Positions 16,778 to 26,180 of a DNA stretch of 64,000 bases are shown here, piece by piece (the first letter of the stretch is position 1; each line of letters starts with the position of its first letter). The notes under the pieces were generated by a model. That model ran no database searches. It saw only the letters and a program-made list of their open reading frames with translations, and was not told where the DNA came from. The position numbers and the translations under genes are program-made. The stretch lies in the NCBI GenBank assembly GCA_965222065.1, contig OZ244933.1, forward strand, positions 2,170,001 to 2,234,000, written 5' to 3'. Source of the DNA: GM7GCV1 sp965222065. Its GTDB lineage: Bacteria > Pseudomonadota > Gammaproteobacteria > Pseudomonadales > GM7GCV1.

Positions 16778-17044
16778 ATGGTCTGGCTGCTACGACTTGT
16801 CTACCCACTGATCCTTGTCTGTGTATTTTTGGCAGGGTTGGCATTTTTGACAGCCAATGAGGAGCCTGCAGCGCTAAGCTTCTTTCTCTACGAGCTGGAA
16901 ACAACCCTGGGTGGTTCCTTTGTCATCGGCTTTATACTTGGCTTGATTGCCACGCTGATTGCAACCTGGCCGATTATTGCTGCCTATAAGTTCAAGCTTG
17001 GACGGGCGCAGAAGCGTGCTCTTGAGCATGTAGAGGATGAGTAA
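16778..17044 (+). CDS. lapA: Lipopolysaccharide assembly protein A (LapA, DUF1049)
   Basis: An inner-membrane protein of 88 residues with two helices: about 3-27 (LLRLVYPLILVCVFLAGLAF) and 45-68 (GGSFVIGFILGLIATLIATW), then a basic cytoplasmic end. The LTANEEP segment after helix 1 is typical of the family. It works with LapB in regulating LPS synthesis and assembly. GGAG lies 7 nt before the ATG. lapB begins 5 nt after the stop. Confidence 0.88.
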   Translation: MVWLLRLVYPLILVCVFLAGLAFLTANEEPAALSFFLYELETTLGGSFVIGFILGLIATLIATWPIIAAYKFKLGRAQKRALEHVEDE

Positions 17045-17049
17045 TCGCT

Positions 17050-18219
17050 TTGCCTGATGTATCGCTTCTTTTTCTACTGGTAGCTGCTGTCGCCAGTGGC
17101 TGGGCATTGGCGCGCTGGCAATTAAGGGGCAAGCTGAGAGAGGAGCCCCTGTCCAAGGAGACCTACGAACTACCCTATTATTTTTCCGGGGACATCCCGG
17201 ACTACGCCCTGGATGCATTTGTCTCCGCTGTCGATGTAAATAGCGATACGCTGGAAACCCATCTTTCTCTTGGTGCTATTCATCGACGGCGCGGTGAGAT
17301 CGATCGGGCAATTCGCCTACATGAAAACCTGTTAAAACGGGATGGCCTTACATCCAGCCAGGTTTCCCAGGCCAGATTTGAGTTGGCCCTGGATTATATG
17401 AAAGCCGGACTGCATGATCGGGCAGAAGAATATTTGCAGGAACTGGTCGAAAAGTCAGGAACGCACAGGATGGCGGCGTTACATATGCTGATTGACCTGT
17501 ACCAGGATACAAAAGACTGGTTAAAGGCCTCCTATGCGGCCAACGAATTAATGGATTTTCTCGACAAGAGTGAGCAAGAGAGGTTGCTTCACCGGTGCAG
17601 CCACTTTTATTGTGAGCGTGCCGAGATGTCCATCCAGTCGAAGGACTACCTCAGTGCCCGTCGACAAATCAAGCGAGCTGAAGCGACAACCCCCAAAGCG
17701 ATTCGCCCCCTGATCCTAATGGCTTCCCTGGAGTTACAGCTTAATCATCCGGAGAAGGCGCGAGCCATCATAGAGCGTGCGCTTGATGATGTGTCGGTTG
17801 AGCTTGTTGAAGAAGCGTTGAAATTACTAAAGCAGGCGTGCAACCAACTGGGCAAACCCGAGGCCTATATTGCGACAGTAGAGGCGCTATATCGATCCAA
17901 TGGCTCGGGGCATGTCTTGTCGTTATTGGCACGTGATTTGATTGCGACCGAGCAAAAAAGCCGTTTGCATCAAATCCTTCTTGATGTGCCGCCGAAAGAT
18001 CTTGGAAACCTGCCGTTAGCGGTGATTGCGCAGTGGGATGATGCGCTCATCGCCAGTCTTGGAAGTGGCGGGCGTCTCGAAAAGCTTTCTGAGGCAGCCT
18101 TTAACGAAGAGCATTATCAATGCATCCACTGTGGGCTGGAGCTCAGGGAATACATATGGCAATGTCCGGGCTGCCGTCGGTGGGAAACACTCAGAACAAG
18201 AAACCAAATACATGTCTGA
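17050..18219 (+). CDS. lapB: Lipopolysaccharide assembly protein B (LapB/YciM)
   Basis: 389 residues: an N-terminal membrane helix (LLFLLVAAVASGWALARW), a series of TPR repeats (about 50-340) and a C-terminal rubredoxin-like zinc ribbon, CIHCGLEL and CPGCRR. In E. coli it presents LpxC to the protease FtsH and so limits LPS synthesis. The start is probably the TTG at 17050; GAGG lies 12 nt upstream inside lapA and no in-frame ATG keeps the membrane helix. The last 8 nt overlap pyrF. Confidence 0.92.
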   Translation: MPDVSLLFLLVAAVASGWALARWQLRGKLREEPLSKETYELPYYFSGDIPDYALDAFVSAVDVNSDTLETHLSLGAIHRRRGEIDRAIRLHENLLKRDGLTSSQVSQARFELALDYMKAGLHDRAEEYLQELVEKSGTHRMAALHMLIDLYQDTKDWLKASYAANELMDFLDKSEQERLLHRCSHFYCERAEMSIQSKDYLSARRQIKRAEATTPKAIRPLILMASLELQLNHPEKARAIIERALDDVSVELVEEALKLLKQACNQLGKPEAYIATVEALYRSNGSGHVLSLLARDLIATEQKSRLHQILLDVPPKDLGNLPLAVIAQWDDALIASLGSGGRLEKLSEAAFNEEHYQCIHCGLELREYIWQCPGCRRWETLRTRNQIHV

Positions 18220-18925
18220 TAAAAACACGCGTCTTATTGTGGTTCTGGACTATCCAGAATTGGCATCTGCACTAAATATGGCCGACTTGCTGGATCCTGC
18301 ACTGTGCAAGGTAAAGGTGGGTAAAGAGTTATTCACGCGGTCCGGGCCGGAAGTTATACATGAATTGAAGGCCAGGGGTTTCGATATTTTCCTGGACCTG
18401 AAATACCACGACATTCCCAACACGGTGGCCCAGGCAGTATTGGCCGCGGCAGAAGCGGGTGTGTGGATGGTCAATGTTCATGCATCTGGCGGGTCAAAAA
18501 TGATGATGGCCGCCAGGGAGGCGTTAAGCCAGTTTCCGCCGGATAGCCGACCCTTATTAATTGCGGTGACGGTGTTAACCAGTATGAGTCAGCAGGAGCT
18601 CAACAGTCTGGGCGTAGCCGGCAGTCTGGAAGATCAGGCAATTCGGTTGGCTGGTCTGGCAAGGGAAAGCGGTCTCGATGGTGTCGTTTGCTCGGCGCAG
18701 GAAGCAAGCCAGATAAAGCGAGCCTGTGGGACAGATTTTTTGACTGTAACGCCCGGGATTCGCCCGGCGGGAGCCGAGAGAAACGACCAAACCAGGATCA
18801 TGACACCCTCGGAGGCAATTAAATCGGGCGCGGATTATCTGGTTGTTGGCAGACCGATTACGATGGCGGATAAGCCGATGGAGGTGGTAAAAGATATTCT
18901 CGGAGAGATTGCGTCCCCACACTGA
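18212..18925 (+). CDS. pyrF: Orotidine 5'-phosphate decarboxylase
   Basis: Last step of UMP synthesis, OMP to UMP plus CO2. 237 residues with the TIM-barrel motifs LIVVLDYP, KVKVGKELFTRSGPEVI and the catalytic FLDLKYHDIPNTV (Asp-Lys-x-x-Asp), then VVGRPIT near the C-terminus. The ATG at 18212 gives the family length and overlaps lapB by 8 nt; a longer frame from 18026 is inside lapB and is rejected. Confidence 0.95.
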   Translation: MSDKNTRLIVVLDYPELASALNMADLLDPALCKVKVGKELFTRSGPEVIHELKARGFDIFLDLKYHDIPNTVAQAVLAAAEAGVWMVNVHASGGSKMMMAAREALSQFPPDSRPLLIAVTVLTSMSQQELNSLGVAGSLEDQAIRLAGLARESGLDGVVCSAQEASQIKRACGTDFLTVTPGIRPAGAERNDQTRIMTPSEAIKSGADYLVVGRPITMADKPMEVVKDILGEIASPH

Positions 18926-19028
18926 ATTGGTAGAATCAGTGCCGTGCCATGTGCACAAGGGTCTTGAGTTTAACCGGACGTCGTCTGGCTGACTCAATAA
19001 AAAAATCTATAAACAAAAGGAACTTGGT

Positions 19029-19355
19029 ATGAATATATCCAAACTTACTTCTATTCTTCTGTCGGCATTACTTGTTGCCGGACTGTCTTCGATATCTGTC
19101 GCTCAGGAAACGAGTGCCAACGAAAGTGGACATTTGACGTCCCAGCATTATCCCGTTGATATCAACTCGGCCGATGCACAGCAGCTTGCCTCAAGTCTTC
19201 AAGGGGTTGGCAGTGCGCGCGCTGCAGCAATTGTTGCTTACCGGCAGGAGCATGGGGCATTTGAGTCTGTTGAAGATTTACTGCAGGTCAGTGGTATTGG
19301 CGAGAGTACGCTTGAAGCCAATCGGAGTATATTGACAGTAGGCAACATGGATTAG
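19029..19355 (+). CDS. ComEA-family helix-hairpin-helix protein
   Basis: 108 residues: a signal peptide (ISKLTSILLSALLVAGLSSI, likely cleaved after VAQ near residue 26), a short linker and one double helix-hairpin-helix domain (DINSADAQQLASSLQGVG, then a stretch ending in VSGIGESTLEANRSIL). These periplasmic proteins bind DNA; the ComEA group helps DNA uptake in natural transformation. A soluble competence role is an inference, since no other com gene is in the window. AAGGAAC lies before the ATG and a strong terminator follows. Confidence 0.82.
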   Translation: MNISKLTSILLSALLVAGLSSISVAQETSANESGHLTSQHYPVDINSADAQQLASSLQGVGSARAAAIVAYRQEHGAFESVEDLLQVSGIGESTLEANRSILTVGNMD

Positions 19356-19369
19356 GTCTTCTGGTCCTG

Positions 19370-19399
19370 GCCCCGGCCCGTTTCGGGCTGGGGCTTTTT
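19370..19399 (+). terminator. Intrinsic terminator after the ComEA-like gene
   Basis: GCCCCGGCCCG and CGGGCTGGGGC form an 11-bp GC-rich stem (one G-U) with a TTT loop, followed by five T. It stops transcription towards mltD, which converges from the other side. Confidence 0.9.
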
Positions 19400-19434
19400 C
19401 ATGTTGGTTGCCTGCGAATTAACGCTAAAGCCAG

Positions 19435-20913
19435 CTAGATATTTCGAATTCTGAGAATCTGGCCAGGGTGTATCAGGTCAGAGCGCTCAAGTGAATTCCA
19501 AAGCATTAAATCAGCCAGTGCCACATTAAACTGGTCGGCGATCACAGAAAGCGAATCCCCGCTTTTCACCTCGTACGTGGTTTCACTCTCTTGGGATGGT
19601 TGCTGTGCATATTCGTTTAATACCAATACTTGTCCGGGCTGGAGTACAGAACTATCTGTCAGCTGGTTGAGTCTTTTGAGCTTGGCAATGGTCAGATCAT
19701 TGCGATTGGCAATCCGCCAGAGGGAATCTCCCCGTTTGACAATATAGAGCTCCTTCATTGTGGAGCCATCGAGACTCTTTCTTGCGCCGGATTTGGGTAT
19801 CAGAAGTTCTTGGCGAGCATAAATCCTGGAGCTGGTAAGCTGGTTAATTGCCCGGATTGCCGAGACGGTCGTTCCAAACTCCTCGGCAATATGTCCAAGA
19901 GTATCGCCCGAACGAACACGGTAATGATCCCAGCTGGCGTCCGTATCCGGTTTCAGGTCGTCGATGCTGGCCAACAGGTAATCCATATTCCCGGCGGGTA
20001 GCAAAAGACTGTACTCACCTTCGGGTGGGCTGATCCAGCGTTGGAAATCCGGATTCAGCCATTTGAATTGCTGGTAATCTAGGCCCGAGGCCTCTGCCGC
20101 CAGGCGCAAATCAATCTGTTCGGTCAGTAGCGTTGAGCGAAGCAGGGACTCTTTGCCAACAAAGGGTACGCTGATCCCGTATTCATCGGGGTTGCTCAAG
20201 ACTTCAGCCACAGCGAGAAGTCGGGGGACGTATTGTTGAGTTTCGCGATATAGAGCCAGGTCCCAGAAATTATCACTGTTGCTTCGTCGCATTCTGGAAC
20301 GCAGGTGACCTTCACCGCCGTTGTAGGCTGCAATGGCAAGTTCCCAGTTCCCTCCGAACCGTTGGTTAAGATAAACCAGATAATCCAGTGCTTTTGCCGT
20401 GGATGCCTGAATATCCAGGCGCTCGTCATACCACCAATCTATTTTCAATCCCAGCGAACGTGCCGTAGCCGGCATTAGCTGCCATAGGCCGGCTGCCCCT
20501 GAGTGTGAATACACTGAGGGCTGGAAACCGCTTTCAATAAGGGGAAGGAAGACCAGTTCCGTTGGCAGATCCCGATCGCGGATTTCCTTTGCCAGTATGG
20601 GCAGTAACATGGTGGCACGCTGGAGAACATACTCCAGTTGCTCGGGGTTTTGTCTATACCATTCCAGTCGTCGGCTGACTGAGCTGTGGTCCAGGTGGCG
20701 CTCCCAGGTGAAATCGCCCGCCAGGTCTTCAATCAGTCCCGTTTGCAGTTCATTTATTACCGAGCTGTCGGCTTCGCAGTAAAGGATCTCGGGTTCAAAG
20801 GGTACTTCTTCAAGAGGTACAGGTGTCATGGCCTCTTCCTGACTTATAGGGCCTACAATGGCCCCGCAGGCTGATAAAAGCATGAATGAAAAAAATACAA
20901 AAAGAACGCGCAT
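19435..20913 (-). CDS. mltD: Membrane-bound lytic murein transglycosylase D
   Basis: A lipoprotein of 492 residues that cleaves peptidoglycan glycan strands to anhydro products. The lipobox LSAC puts the acylated cysteine at residue 16. The SLT domain follows, with catalytic E127 in FLPLIESGF, then SGAAGLWQLMPATAR and AIAAYNGGEG. Three LysM peptidoglycan-binding repeats fill the C-terminus (about 337-383, 390-433 and 446-490), each beginning with a YRVRSGDTL- or YIVKRGDSL-like motif. It is followed on the same strand by nothing close; gloB lies upstream, also on the minus strand, 103 nt away. Confidence 0.95.
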   Translation of the reverse strand: MRVLFVFFSFMLLSACGAIVGPISQEEAMTPVPLEEVPFEPEILYCEADSSVINELQTGLIEDLAGDFTWERHLDHSSVSRRLEWYRQNPEQLEYVLQRATMLLPILAKEIRDRDLPTELVFLPLIESGFQPSVYSHSGAAGLWQLMPATARSLGLKIDWWYDERLDIQASTAKALDYLVYLNQRFGGNWELAIAAYNGGEGHLRSRMRRSNSDNFWDLALYRETQQYVPRLLAVAEVLSNPDEYGISVPFVGKESLLRSTLLTEQIDLRLAAEASGLDYQQFKWLNPDFQRWISPPEGEYSLLLPAGNMDYLLASIDDLKPDTDASWDHYRVRSGDTLGHIAEEFGTTVSAIRAINQLTSSRIYARQELLIPKSGARKSLDGSTMKELYIVKRGDSLWRIANRNDLTIAKLKRLNQLTDSSVLQPGQVLVLNEYAQQPSQESETTYEVKSGDSLSVIADQFNVALADLMLWNSLERSDLIHPGQILRIRNI

Positions 20914-21016
20914 TACAGAATGGTCTGGTTTGTCTGGATATTGATGTTTATTTTAGGGCGAAGTTTCTCACAGCCAAATTAAAAATAAAGCCAAAAAAAG
21001 CTCAAATTTGATCTAT

Positions 21017-21790
21017 TTAAAACTGATCCTTCATCTTTCTTAATATCGCGAAAACCTCAACCTGACCCGGATAGTCATTTGCGGTGGCTCTGGTCATTGT
21101 GTTTGAGATGATTTCGTCTGACGCAGTGCGTAAAAAAGGGTTGATGGCTTTCTCTTTTTCCATGTCCGTGGGAATAGAGGGAATTCCCTCAGCCCGCATG
21201 GCGGCTACTTTTTCCATGTGCAGGGAAATATTCCTGTTGCCGGGTTCGACACTCATGGCGAACCTGAGGTTGGTTTGGGTGTATTCATGCGCACAATAGA
21301 CCAGCGTATTTTCTGGAAGTTGCATGAATCGGTCCAGTGACTGGTACATCTGTTTGGGTGTCCCCTCAAATAATCGTCCGCACCCGGCAGAAAACAGGGT
21401 ATCTCCGCAAAATAGAACCGGGGGCTGGTCCAGGGGCTCGGCATAGTAAGCGATATGATTGAGAGTGTGTCCGGGGACTTCCATAACCCGAAACTCTACG
21501 CCGCAGATCCTGCGGCTATCACCTTCGTGCACAGGGTCATTTACCAGTTCAAACTGGTCCTTTTTCGGGCCAATAACCTTTAGCCCAGAGGACAGCAGCC
21601 TTTCAACGCCGCCAATGTGATCGTGGTGATGGTGTGTTATCAGGATGCCGGTCAATTTTTTGTTTCGCGCCTCCAGTACTTCCAGCACCGGTTCCGCATC
21701 GCCGGGGTCAACGATCCATGTTTCTGTCTCGTTTTCTATAAGCCAGAGATAGTTGTCCTGGAAAGCGGGTATCGGGGTTATTTGAAGCAT
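21017..21790 (-). CDS. gloB: Hydroxyacylglutathione hydrolase (glyoxalase II)
   Basis: A metallo-beta-lactamase-fold thioesterase of 257 residues that releases D-lactate and glutathione from S-lactoylglutathione. The metal motif THHHHDHIGG is at 52-61; further ligands are in VPGHTLNHIAYY, FCGDTLFSAGCGR and YCAHEYTQ. The ATG at 21790 is preferred because AAGG lies about 6 nt upstream; a GTG two codons earlier is possible. It is divergent from the methyltransferase gene, as in other gammaproteobacteria (gloB, methyltransferase, rnhA, dnaQ). Confidence 0.94.
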   Translation of the reverse strand: MLQITPIPAFQDNYLWLIENETETWIVDPGDAEPVLEVLEARNKKLTGILITHHHHDHIGGVERLLSSGLKVIGPKKDQFELVNDPVHEGDSRRICGVEFRVMEVPGHTLNHIAYYAEPLDQPPVLFCGDTLFSAGCGRLFEGTPKQMYQSLDRFMQLPENTLVYCAHEYTQTNLRFAMSVEPGNRNISLHMEKVAAMRAEGIPSIPTDMEKEKAINPFLRTASDEIISNTMTRATANDYPGQVEVFAILRKMKDQF

Positions 21791-21837
21791 GAACACCTTC
21801 AGGTAATGATAAGATAGTCCCTAAAGTATAGGAGAGA

Positions 21838-22668
21838 TTGGATTTGGAATCAGGCTGGCGACATCTGATCAACAGTTTTTGGCGACAGCCCGTCGCATCG
21901 CTGGGGAAGTCCTCAGCACCGCTCTACTGGTGGTTTCGTTCACCTGTGGGGCGTCGAATGTTGTCCCAGGAGCGCGAACTGATTGATCAGTGCCGCAAAC
22001 ACTATGGAGGGCGGTTCCTGGTCCAGGTGTCGGGTGCCGGTGTCTCATTGCTGGGCAAATTAAATAATCGCCAACTGAAAACGGCCGTTTATCCCAGCCC
22101 CCCAGGCAAAATTTCCCAAAAATTGTCCGGTTATCCATGGCTGGTCTCTGAGCTGGATCAAATGCCCCTGGAAACAGGTTCGGTGGATTTTCTGGTTCTG
22201 CATCATGTGCTGGAATTTTCCGAGGACCCACATGCGGTTCTGAGGGAGGCTTCCCGGGTGCTTTCGCCCCAGGGGCACATGTTGCTGATAGCTTTTAATC
22301 CCTATTCGCTTTTTGGGCTGCGTAAATCCATGCAGCTGACTTTGCGGAAAACCATTCCATGGTCACATCACAGTCTTTCGCGGGGGAGGGTGACGGACTG
22401 GCTCCGGCTGATGAACTGTGAGCCTTTAAATGTGGCCTTTGGTTTTTACTCCTTTCCGTTTCAGAGCGATCGCTTTCTTAAATACAGCCAGGCCATTGAT
22501 TCAATGCTCAGTCGCTATGGTCTGGCAGGTGGTGGCTTTTATGTGGTGCATGCGAGTAAAAATGTTGCGGGCTGGGTAGGTTCAGCTGAAGCAGAACAAC
22601 CCCAGTCCCGTCTGATCAGGTTCCCGCACGTGGTAGCAACAAAAAATTATAAACAAATCGACCAGTAG
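21838..22668 (+). CDS. Class I SAM-dependent methyltransferase
   Basis: 276 residues. The methyltransferase core is partly diverged: the glycine-rich motif I is VQVSGAGVSLLGKL, an acidic stretch SELDQMPLETGSVDFLVLHHVLEFSEDP follows (shown here only in part: VDFLVLHHVLEF), then REASRVLSPQGHMLLIAFNP. The substrate is unknown. The gene regularly sits between gloB and rnhA in gammaproteobacteria. The start is TTG at 21838 or the nearby TTG at 21844, after AGGAG at 21830; no ATG fits. Confidence 0.8.
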   Translation: MDLESGWRHLINSFWRQPVASLGKSSAPLYWWFRSPVGRRMLSQERELIDQCRKHYGGRFLVQVSGAGVSLLGKLNNRQLKTAVYPSPPGKISQKLSGYPWLVSELDQMPLETGSVDFLVLHHVLEFSEDPHAVLREASRVLSPQGHMLLIAFNPYSLFGLRKSMQLTLRKTIPWSHHSLSRGRVTDWLRLMNCEPLNVAFGFYSFPFQSDRFLKYSQAIDSMLSRYGLAGGGFYVVHASKNVAGWVGSAEAEQPQSRLIRFPHVVATKNYKQIDQ

Positions 22669-22687
22669 CGGTTGTACAAGTGAGTCT

Positions 22688-23119
22688 ATGAAATCTGTGG
22701 TTATTTATACCGACGGTGCCTGCCGTGGAAACCCGGGTCCAGGTGGTTGGGGAGTCCTTCTTAAATACGGAGGGCATGAAAAGGAATTATGGGGTGGTGA
22801 AAGAGAAACAACCAATAACCGCATGGAATTAATGGGCGCAATCAAGGCGCTTGAGGCCCTGAAACAGGGTTGTTCAGTGGAGTTGCATACAGATTCTACC
22901 TATGTGCTTAAGGGAATTACCGAGTGGCTTGAAGGGTGGAAAGCCAGGGGCTGGAAAACGGCCTCAAAAAAGCCTGTCAAAAATGTGGATTTATGGCAGC
23001 GTCTTGACGCGGAAATACAGCGTCACCAGATTGACTGGAAATGGGTAAAGGGGCACAGCGGTGATTCCGGAAATGACATGGCTGATGCGCTTGCTAATCG
23101 TGGTATTGATGAGCTTTAG
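22688..23119 (+). CDS. rnhA: Ribonuclease HI
   Basis: Cuts the RNA strand of RNA-DNA hybrids. 143 residues, with the four acidic catalytic residues in place: D9 (YTDGACRGNPG), E47 (NNRMELMGA), D69 (LHTDSTYV) and D133 (NDMADALAN), plus H123 in VKGHSG. The basic protrusion W-rich segment (EGWKARGWKTASKKPVKN) is present. It lies 7 nt before dnaQ in the same direction; in E. coli the two genes are adjacent but divergent. Confidence 0.97.
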   Translation: MKSVVIYTDGACRGNPGPGGWGVLLKYGGHEKELWGGERETTNNRMELMGAIKALEALKQGCSVELHTDSTYVLKGITEWLEGWKARGWKTASKKPVKNVDLWQRLDAEIQRHQIDWKWVKGHSGDSGNDMADALANRGIDEL

Positions 23120-23126
23120 TTGATTT

Positions 23127-23843
23127 ATGAGACAGGTTGTACTTGATACAGAAACCACCGGCCTGGAGACCAGCCAGGGCCATCGAATCATTGAGATAGG
23201 TGGTGTGGAACTGGAAAACAGGCGGCTTACGGGACGCACCTATCATCAATATATAAAGCCCGAGCGAGAGATTGATGTCGGGGCCCAGGAAGTTCACGGC
23301 ATTACCCAGGACTTTCTGGCAGACAAGCCCGTATTTTCCGAGATTGCTGAAGAGTTCCTGCAATTCATTGATGGCGCCGAGTTGGTTATTCACAACGCCT
23401 CGTTTGATGTGGGCTTTATTGATCATGAATTTTCCATGCTGGAGCAAGAGCTCGGCAAAGTCAGTGATCATTGCCGCATCCTTGATTCCCTGGCGCTGGC
23501 TCGCAATAAACATCCAGGGCAGAAAAACAGCCTTGACGCGCTCTGTAAGCGATATGAAATAGACAACTCCGGACGTGATCTCCATGGCGCCTTGCTGGAT
23601 GCGGAGTTACTGGCGCTTGTTTATCTGGCGATGACTGGCGGCCAGGTGAACCTGGGGCTGGGAAGCCATCTGGGTAATGAAGAGAACGGTTTTGAGAGCC
23701 TTGTTTCGCCTCGTCCGATTGAACGACATGGGTTAAATTTTGTCTTATCTCCGATAAATAACGAGGAAATGAGTGCTCATCGGGCTTACATGAAACGACT
23801 GCAGGAAGAAGCCGGAGAGATTGTCTGGACGCTGGACGAATAG
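23127..23843 (+). CDS. dnaQ: DNA polymerase III epsilon subunit (3'-5' proofreading exonuclease)
   Basis: 238 residues with the three exonuclease motifs of the DEDDh group: VLDTETTGLE (D7 and E9), IHNASFDVGFI and HGALLDAELLALVYLAM with its catalytic His and Asp. The C-terminal third (from about 185) is a flexible part that binds the alpha polymerase. It follows rnhA by 7 nt, so the two are probably one operon. No tRNA gene is seen downstream. Confidence 0.96.
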   Translation: MRQVVLDTETTGLETSQGHRIIEIGGVELENRRLTGRTYHQYIKPEREIDVGAQEVHGITQDFLADKPVFSEIAEEFLQFIDGAELVIHNASFDVGFIDHEFSMLEQELGKVSDHCRILDSLALARNKHPGQKNSLDALCKRYEIDNSGRDLHGALLDAELLALVYLAMTGGQVNLGLGSHLGNEENGFESLVSPRPIERHGLNFVLSPINNEEMSAHRAYMKRLQEEAGEIVWTLDE

Positions 23844-23981
23844 GTGGCTGGGCAAATTTGGCAGTACCTTTAAAGGCCGTTATGATTGCCCGCCTTTCAC
23901 CCCCGGCACATCAGGTGCGAATCACTCTTTACTGCCCTTATTAAGGCAAAAAAAAATGACTGACGAGAGAAATACAAACAG

Positions 23982-25160
23982 ATGATTATTGAACCAAAAG
24001 TCAGAGGATTTATTTGTACCAATGCACATCCTGTAGGCTGTGCTGCCCACGTGCGCGAACAGATTGATTATGTTCAGGCCCGCGGACAGATCGAGGGTGG
24101 TCCCAAAAACGTGTTGGTTATTGGTGCGTCCACAGGCTATGGGTTAGCTTCGAGAATTTCTGCTGCTTTTGGTTCCGGGGCAGCAACGCTTGGGGTATTT
24201 TTTGAAAAGCCCGGTACTGAGACCCGTACTGGCTCAGCAGGTTATTACAACAGCGCGGCGTTCCATGCCGAGGCCAGGAAAGCTGGCCTGTATGCCGAAA
24301 GCCTGAATGGTGATGCTTTTTCCGATGAGCTCAAGGCCGAGACCATTGCAAAAATCAAGGAGGATCTGGGTCAGGTAGACCTGGTTGTTTATAGCCTGGC
24401 GTCGCCTCGCAGGACAGATCCCAAAACCGGTATCACCTATAACTCCACTTTGAAACCTATTGGCCAGGCAGTGACACGTAAAACCCTGGATACCAATAAG
24501 GATCTCGTTCATGAAGTTACCATTGAGCCGGCGACGGATGAAGAAATCGACAACACTGTGAAGGTGATGGGTGGCGAAGACTGGGAGCTCTGGGTCGACG
24601 CGCTGCAAGATGCAGGTGTGATGACGCCTGACTGCAAAACTGTGGCTTATACGTACATAGGCAAGGAGATTACCTGGCCACTTTATGGAAATGCCACCAT
24701 AGGTAAAGCCAAGGAAGACCTGGATCGGGCCGGCCATGCCATTCATGAAAAGTTGTCAAAAACTGGTGGGGAAGCTCGTGTAGCTGTACTCAAGGCGGTA
24801 GTCACCCAGGCGAGTTCAGCGATTCCCATTATGCCGCTTTACCTGGCACTCCTCTTTAAACTAATGAAAGAAAAGGGAGTCCATGAAGGCTGTATTGAGC
24901 AGGTTTATGGGCTTTTCGATGAATGTATCTATGGTGCCAATGCACAACTGGATGACCAGGGGCGCTGGCGTATGGATGGCAAGGAACTTGACGAAAATAT
25001 CCAGAAAGAAGTCGAAAGGCTTTGGGATATGGTGACTACTGAAAACCTGAATGAGCTTTCAGACTATCGAGGTTACCAGAAAGAGTTTTTAAAATTGTTC
25101 GGCTTTGGTGTCGATGGCGTTGACTACAGTGCCGATGTCTCACCAGAAGTTAAGCTTTAA
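23982..25160 (+). CDS. fabV: Enoyl-ACP / trans-2-enoyl-CoA reductase FabV
   Basis: An NADH-dependent enoyl reductase of 392 residues, last step of fatty acid elongation. It is of the FabV type, known for triclosan insensitivity. The cofactor motif VLVIGASTGYGLASR is at 44-58. The active-site pair is Y235 and K244, the Tyr-8-Lys spacing of FabV (in PLYGNATIGKAK). The C-terminal region contains FDECIYG, LSDYRGYQKEFLKLFGFG. It stands between dnaQ and dapA, with over 130 nt on each side, so it is probably transcribed alone. Confidence 0.95.
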   Translation: MIIEPKVRGFICTNAHPVGCAAHVREQIDYVQARGQIEGGPKNVLVIGASTGYGLASRISAAFGSGAATLGVFFEKPGTETRTGSAGYYNSAAFHAEARKAGLYAESLNGDAFSDELKAETIAKIKEDLGQVDLVVYSLASPRRTDPKTGITYNSTLKPIGQAVTRKTLDTNKDLVHEVTIEPATDEEIDNTVKVMGGEDWELWVDALQDAGVMTPDCKTVAYTYIGKEITWPLYGNATIGKAKEDLDRAGHAIHEKLSKTGGEARVAVLKAVVTQASSAIPIMPLYLALLFKLMKEKGVHEGCIEQVYGLFDECIYGANAQLDDQGRWRMDGKELDENIQKEVERLWDMVTTENLNELSDYRGYQKEFLKLFGFGVDGVDYSADVSPEVKL

Positions 25161-25180
25161 TGATAAAAAAAGTACATTCC

Positions 25181-25202
25181 CGCCACTCTGTAAGTTGTGG
25201 CG
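25181..25202. other. Hairpin between fabV and dapA
   Basis: CGCCAC and GTGGCG form a perfect 6-bp stem with a 10-nt loop, 20 nt after the fabV stop. No T run follows, so a terminator role is uncertain. Confidence 0.25.
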
Positions 25203-25298
25203 AAAGCGGCCGACCATTACCATGGCGCTCTTTTTTGCGGCCCATTGGTAACCTCATATATTTTTTGAAGCCATTGGCCTGGTTGGAGTCTCATAGTT

Positions 25299-26180
25299 GT
25301 GAATATTAACGGTAGTATCGTTGCTCTTGTTACCCCCATGCACCTCGATGGCAGTGTCGATTGGGAGGCTCTTAAGCGCCTGGTGGAATGGCATATCGAC
25401 CAGGGTACGCATGGTATTGTCAGCGTGGGGACCACGGGCGAATCGCCGACACTGAACTGGGGAGAACACATCGAGGTCATTGCCAGGACAGTTGAACATG
25501 CCGCGGGACGGATTCCCGTGATTGCCGGCACCGGGGCCAATAGTACCCGGGAAGCACTGGAATGGACCCGTGAAGCCGCCATGCGCGGAGCGGATGCCTC
25601 ACTGCAAGTAGCGCCTTACTACAATAAGCCTTCCCAGGAGGGGATGTATCAGCATTTCAGGACGATTGCTGAAGCGGTCGACCTGCCAATGATTCTTTAC
25701 AACGTACCCGGGCGAACCGCGTCGGATGTTGCCAACGAAACAACACTCAGACTGGCCGAAATCGATAATATTATCGGTATCAAGGATGCTACTGGAGATA
25801 TGGAGCGCGGCGCAGAGCTGATTGAGTTGGCGCCTGAGGGCTTTAGTATTTATTCCGGCGATGATCTCACCGCTTTTGAGCTAATGAAACTCGGCGGCAA
25901 GGGTGATATTTCAGTGACGGCCAACGTGGCCCCGGCATTGATGAGTCGTATGTGCGAACTTGCCCTGGCTGGTGACTTTGCCGGAGCCCAGGAAATAGAT
26001 AAGAAACTGGCGCCTCTTCACTCTGGCCTGTTTATCGAGCCCAGTCCTTGCGCGTCAAAATGGGCCCTGGAACAGATGGGATTGATTGAGGGGGGTATTC
26101 GCTTGCCGATTATTCCGCTGACGGAAAGTTCCCAGCCCGCCATACGGCAAATTCTTAAAGAATTGGACCTGTTGTTATGA
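25299..26180 (+). CDS. dapA: 4-hydroxy-tetrahydrodipicolinate synthase
   Basis: Condenses aspartate semialdehyde with pyruvate, the first committed step of lysine and meso-diaminopimelate synthesis. 293 residues. T45-T46 in GTTGESP, Y134 in YNVPGRT and the Schiff-base lysine K162 in GIKDATGD are all present. The start is GTG at 25299, with GGAG 11 nt upstream. The stop overlaps the bamC start by 4 nt (ATGA), the usual dapA-bamC order of gammaproteobacteria. Confidence 0.96.
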   Translation: MNINGSIVALVTPMHLDGSVDWEALKRLVEWHIDQGTHGIVSVGTTGESPTLNWGEHIEVIARTVEHAAGRIPVIAGTGANSTREALEWTREAAMRGADASLQVAPYYNKPSQEGMYQHFRTIAEAVDLPMILYNVPGRTASDVANETTLRLAEIDNIIGIKDATGDMERGAELIELAPEGFSIYSGDDLTAFELMKLGGKGDISVTANVAPALMSRMCELALAGDFAGAQEIDKKLAPLHSGLFIEPSPCASKWALEQMGLIEGGIRLPIIPLTESSQPAIRQILKELDLLL

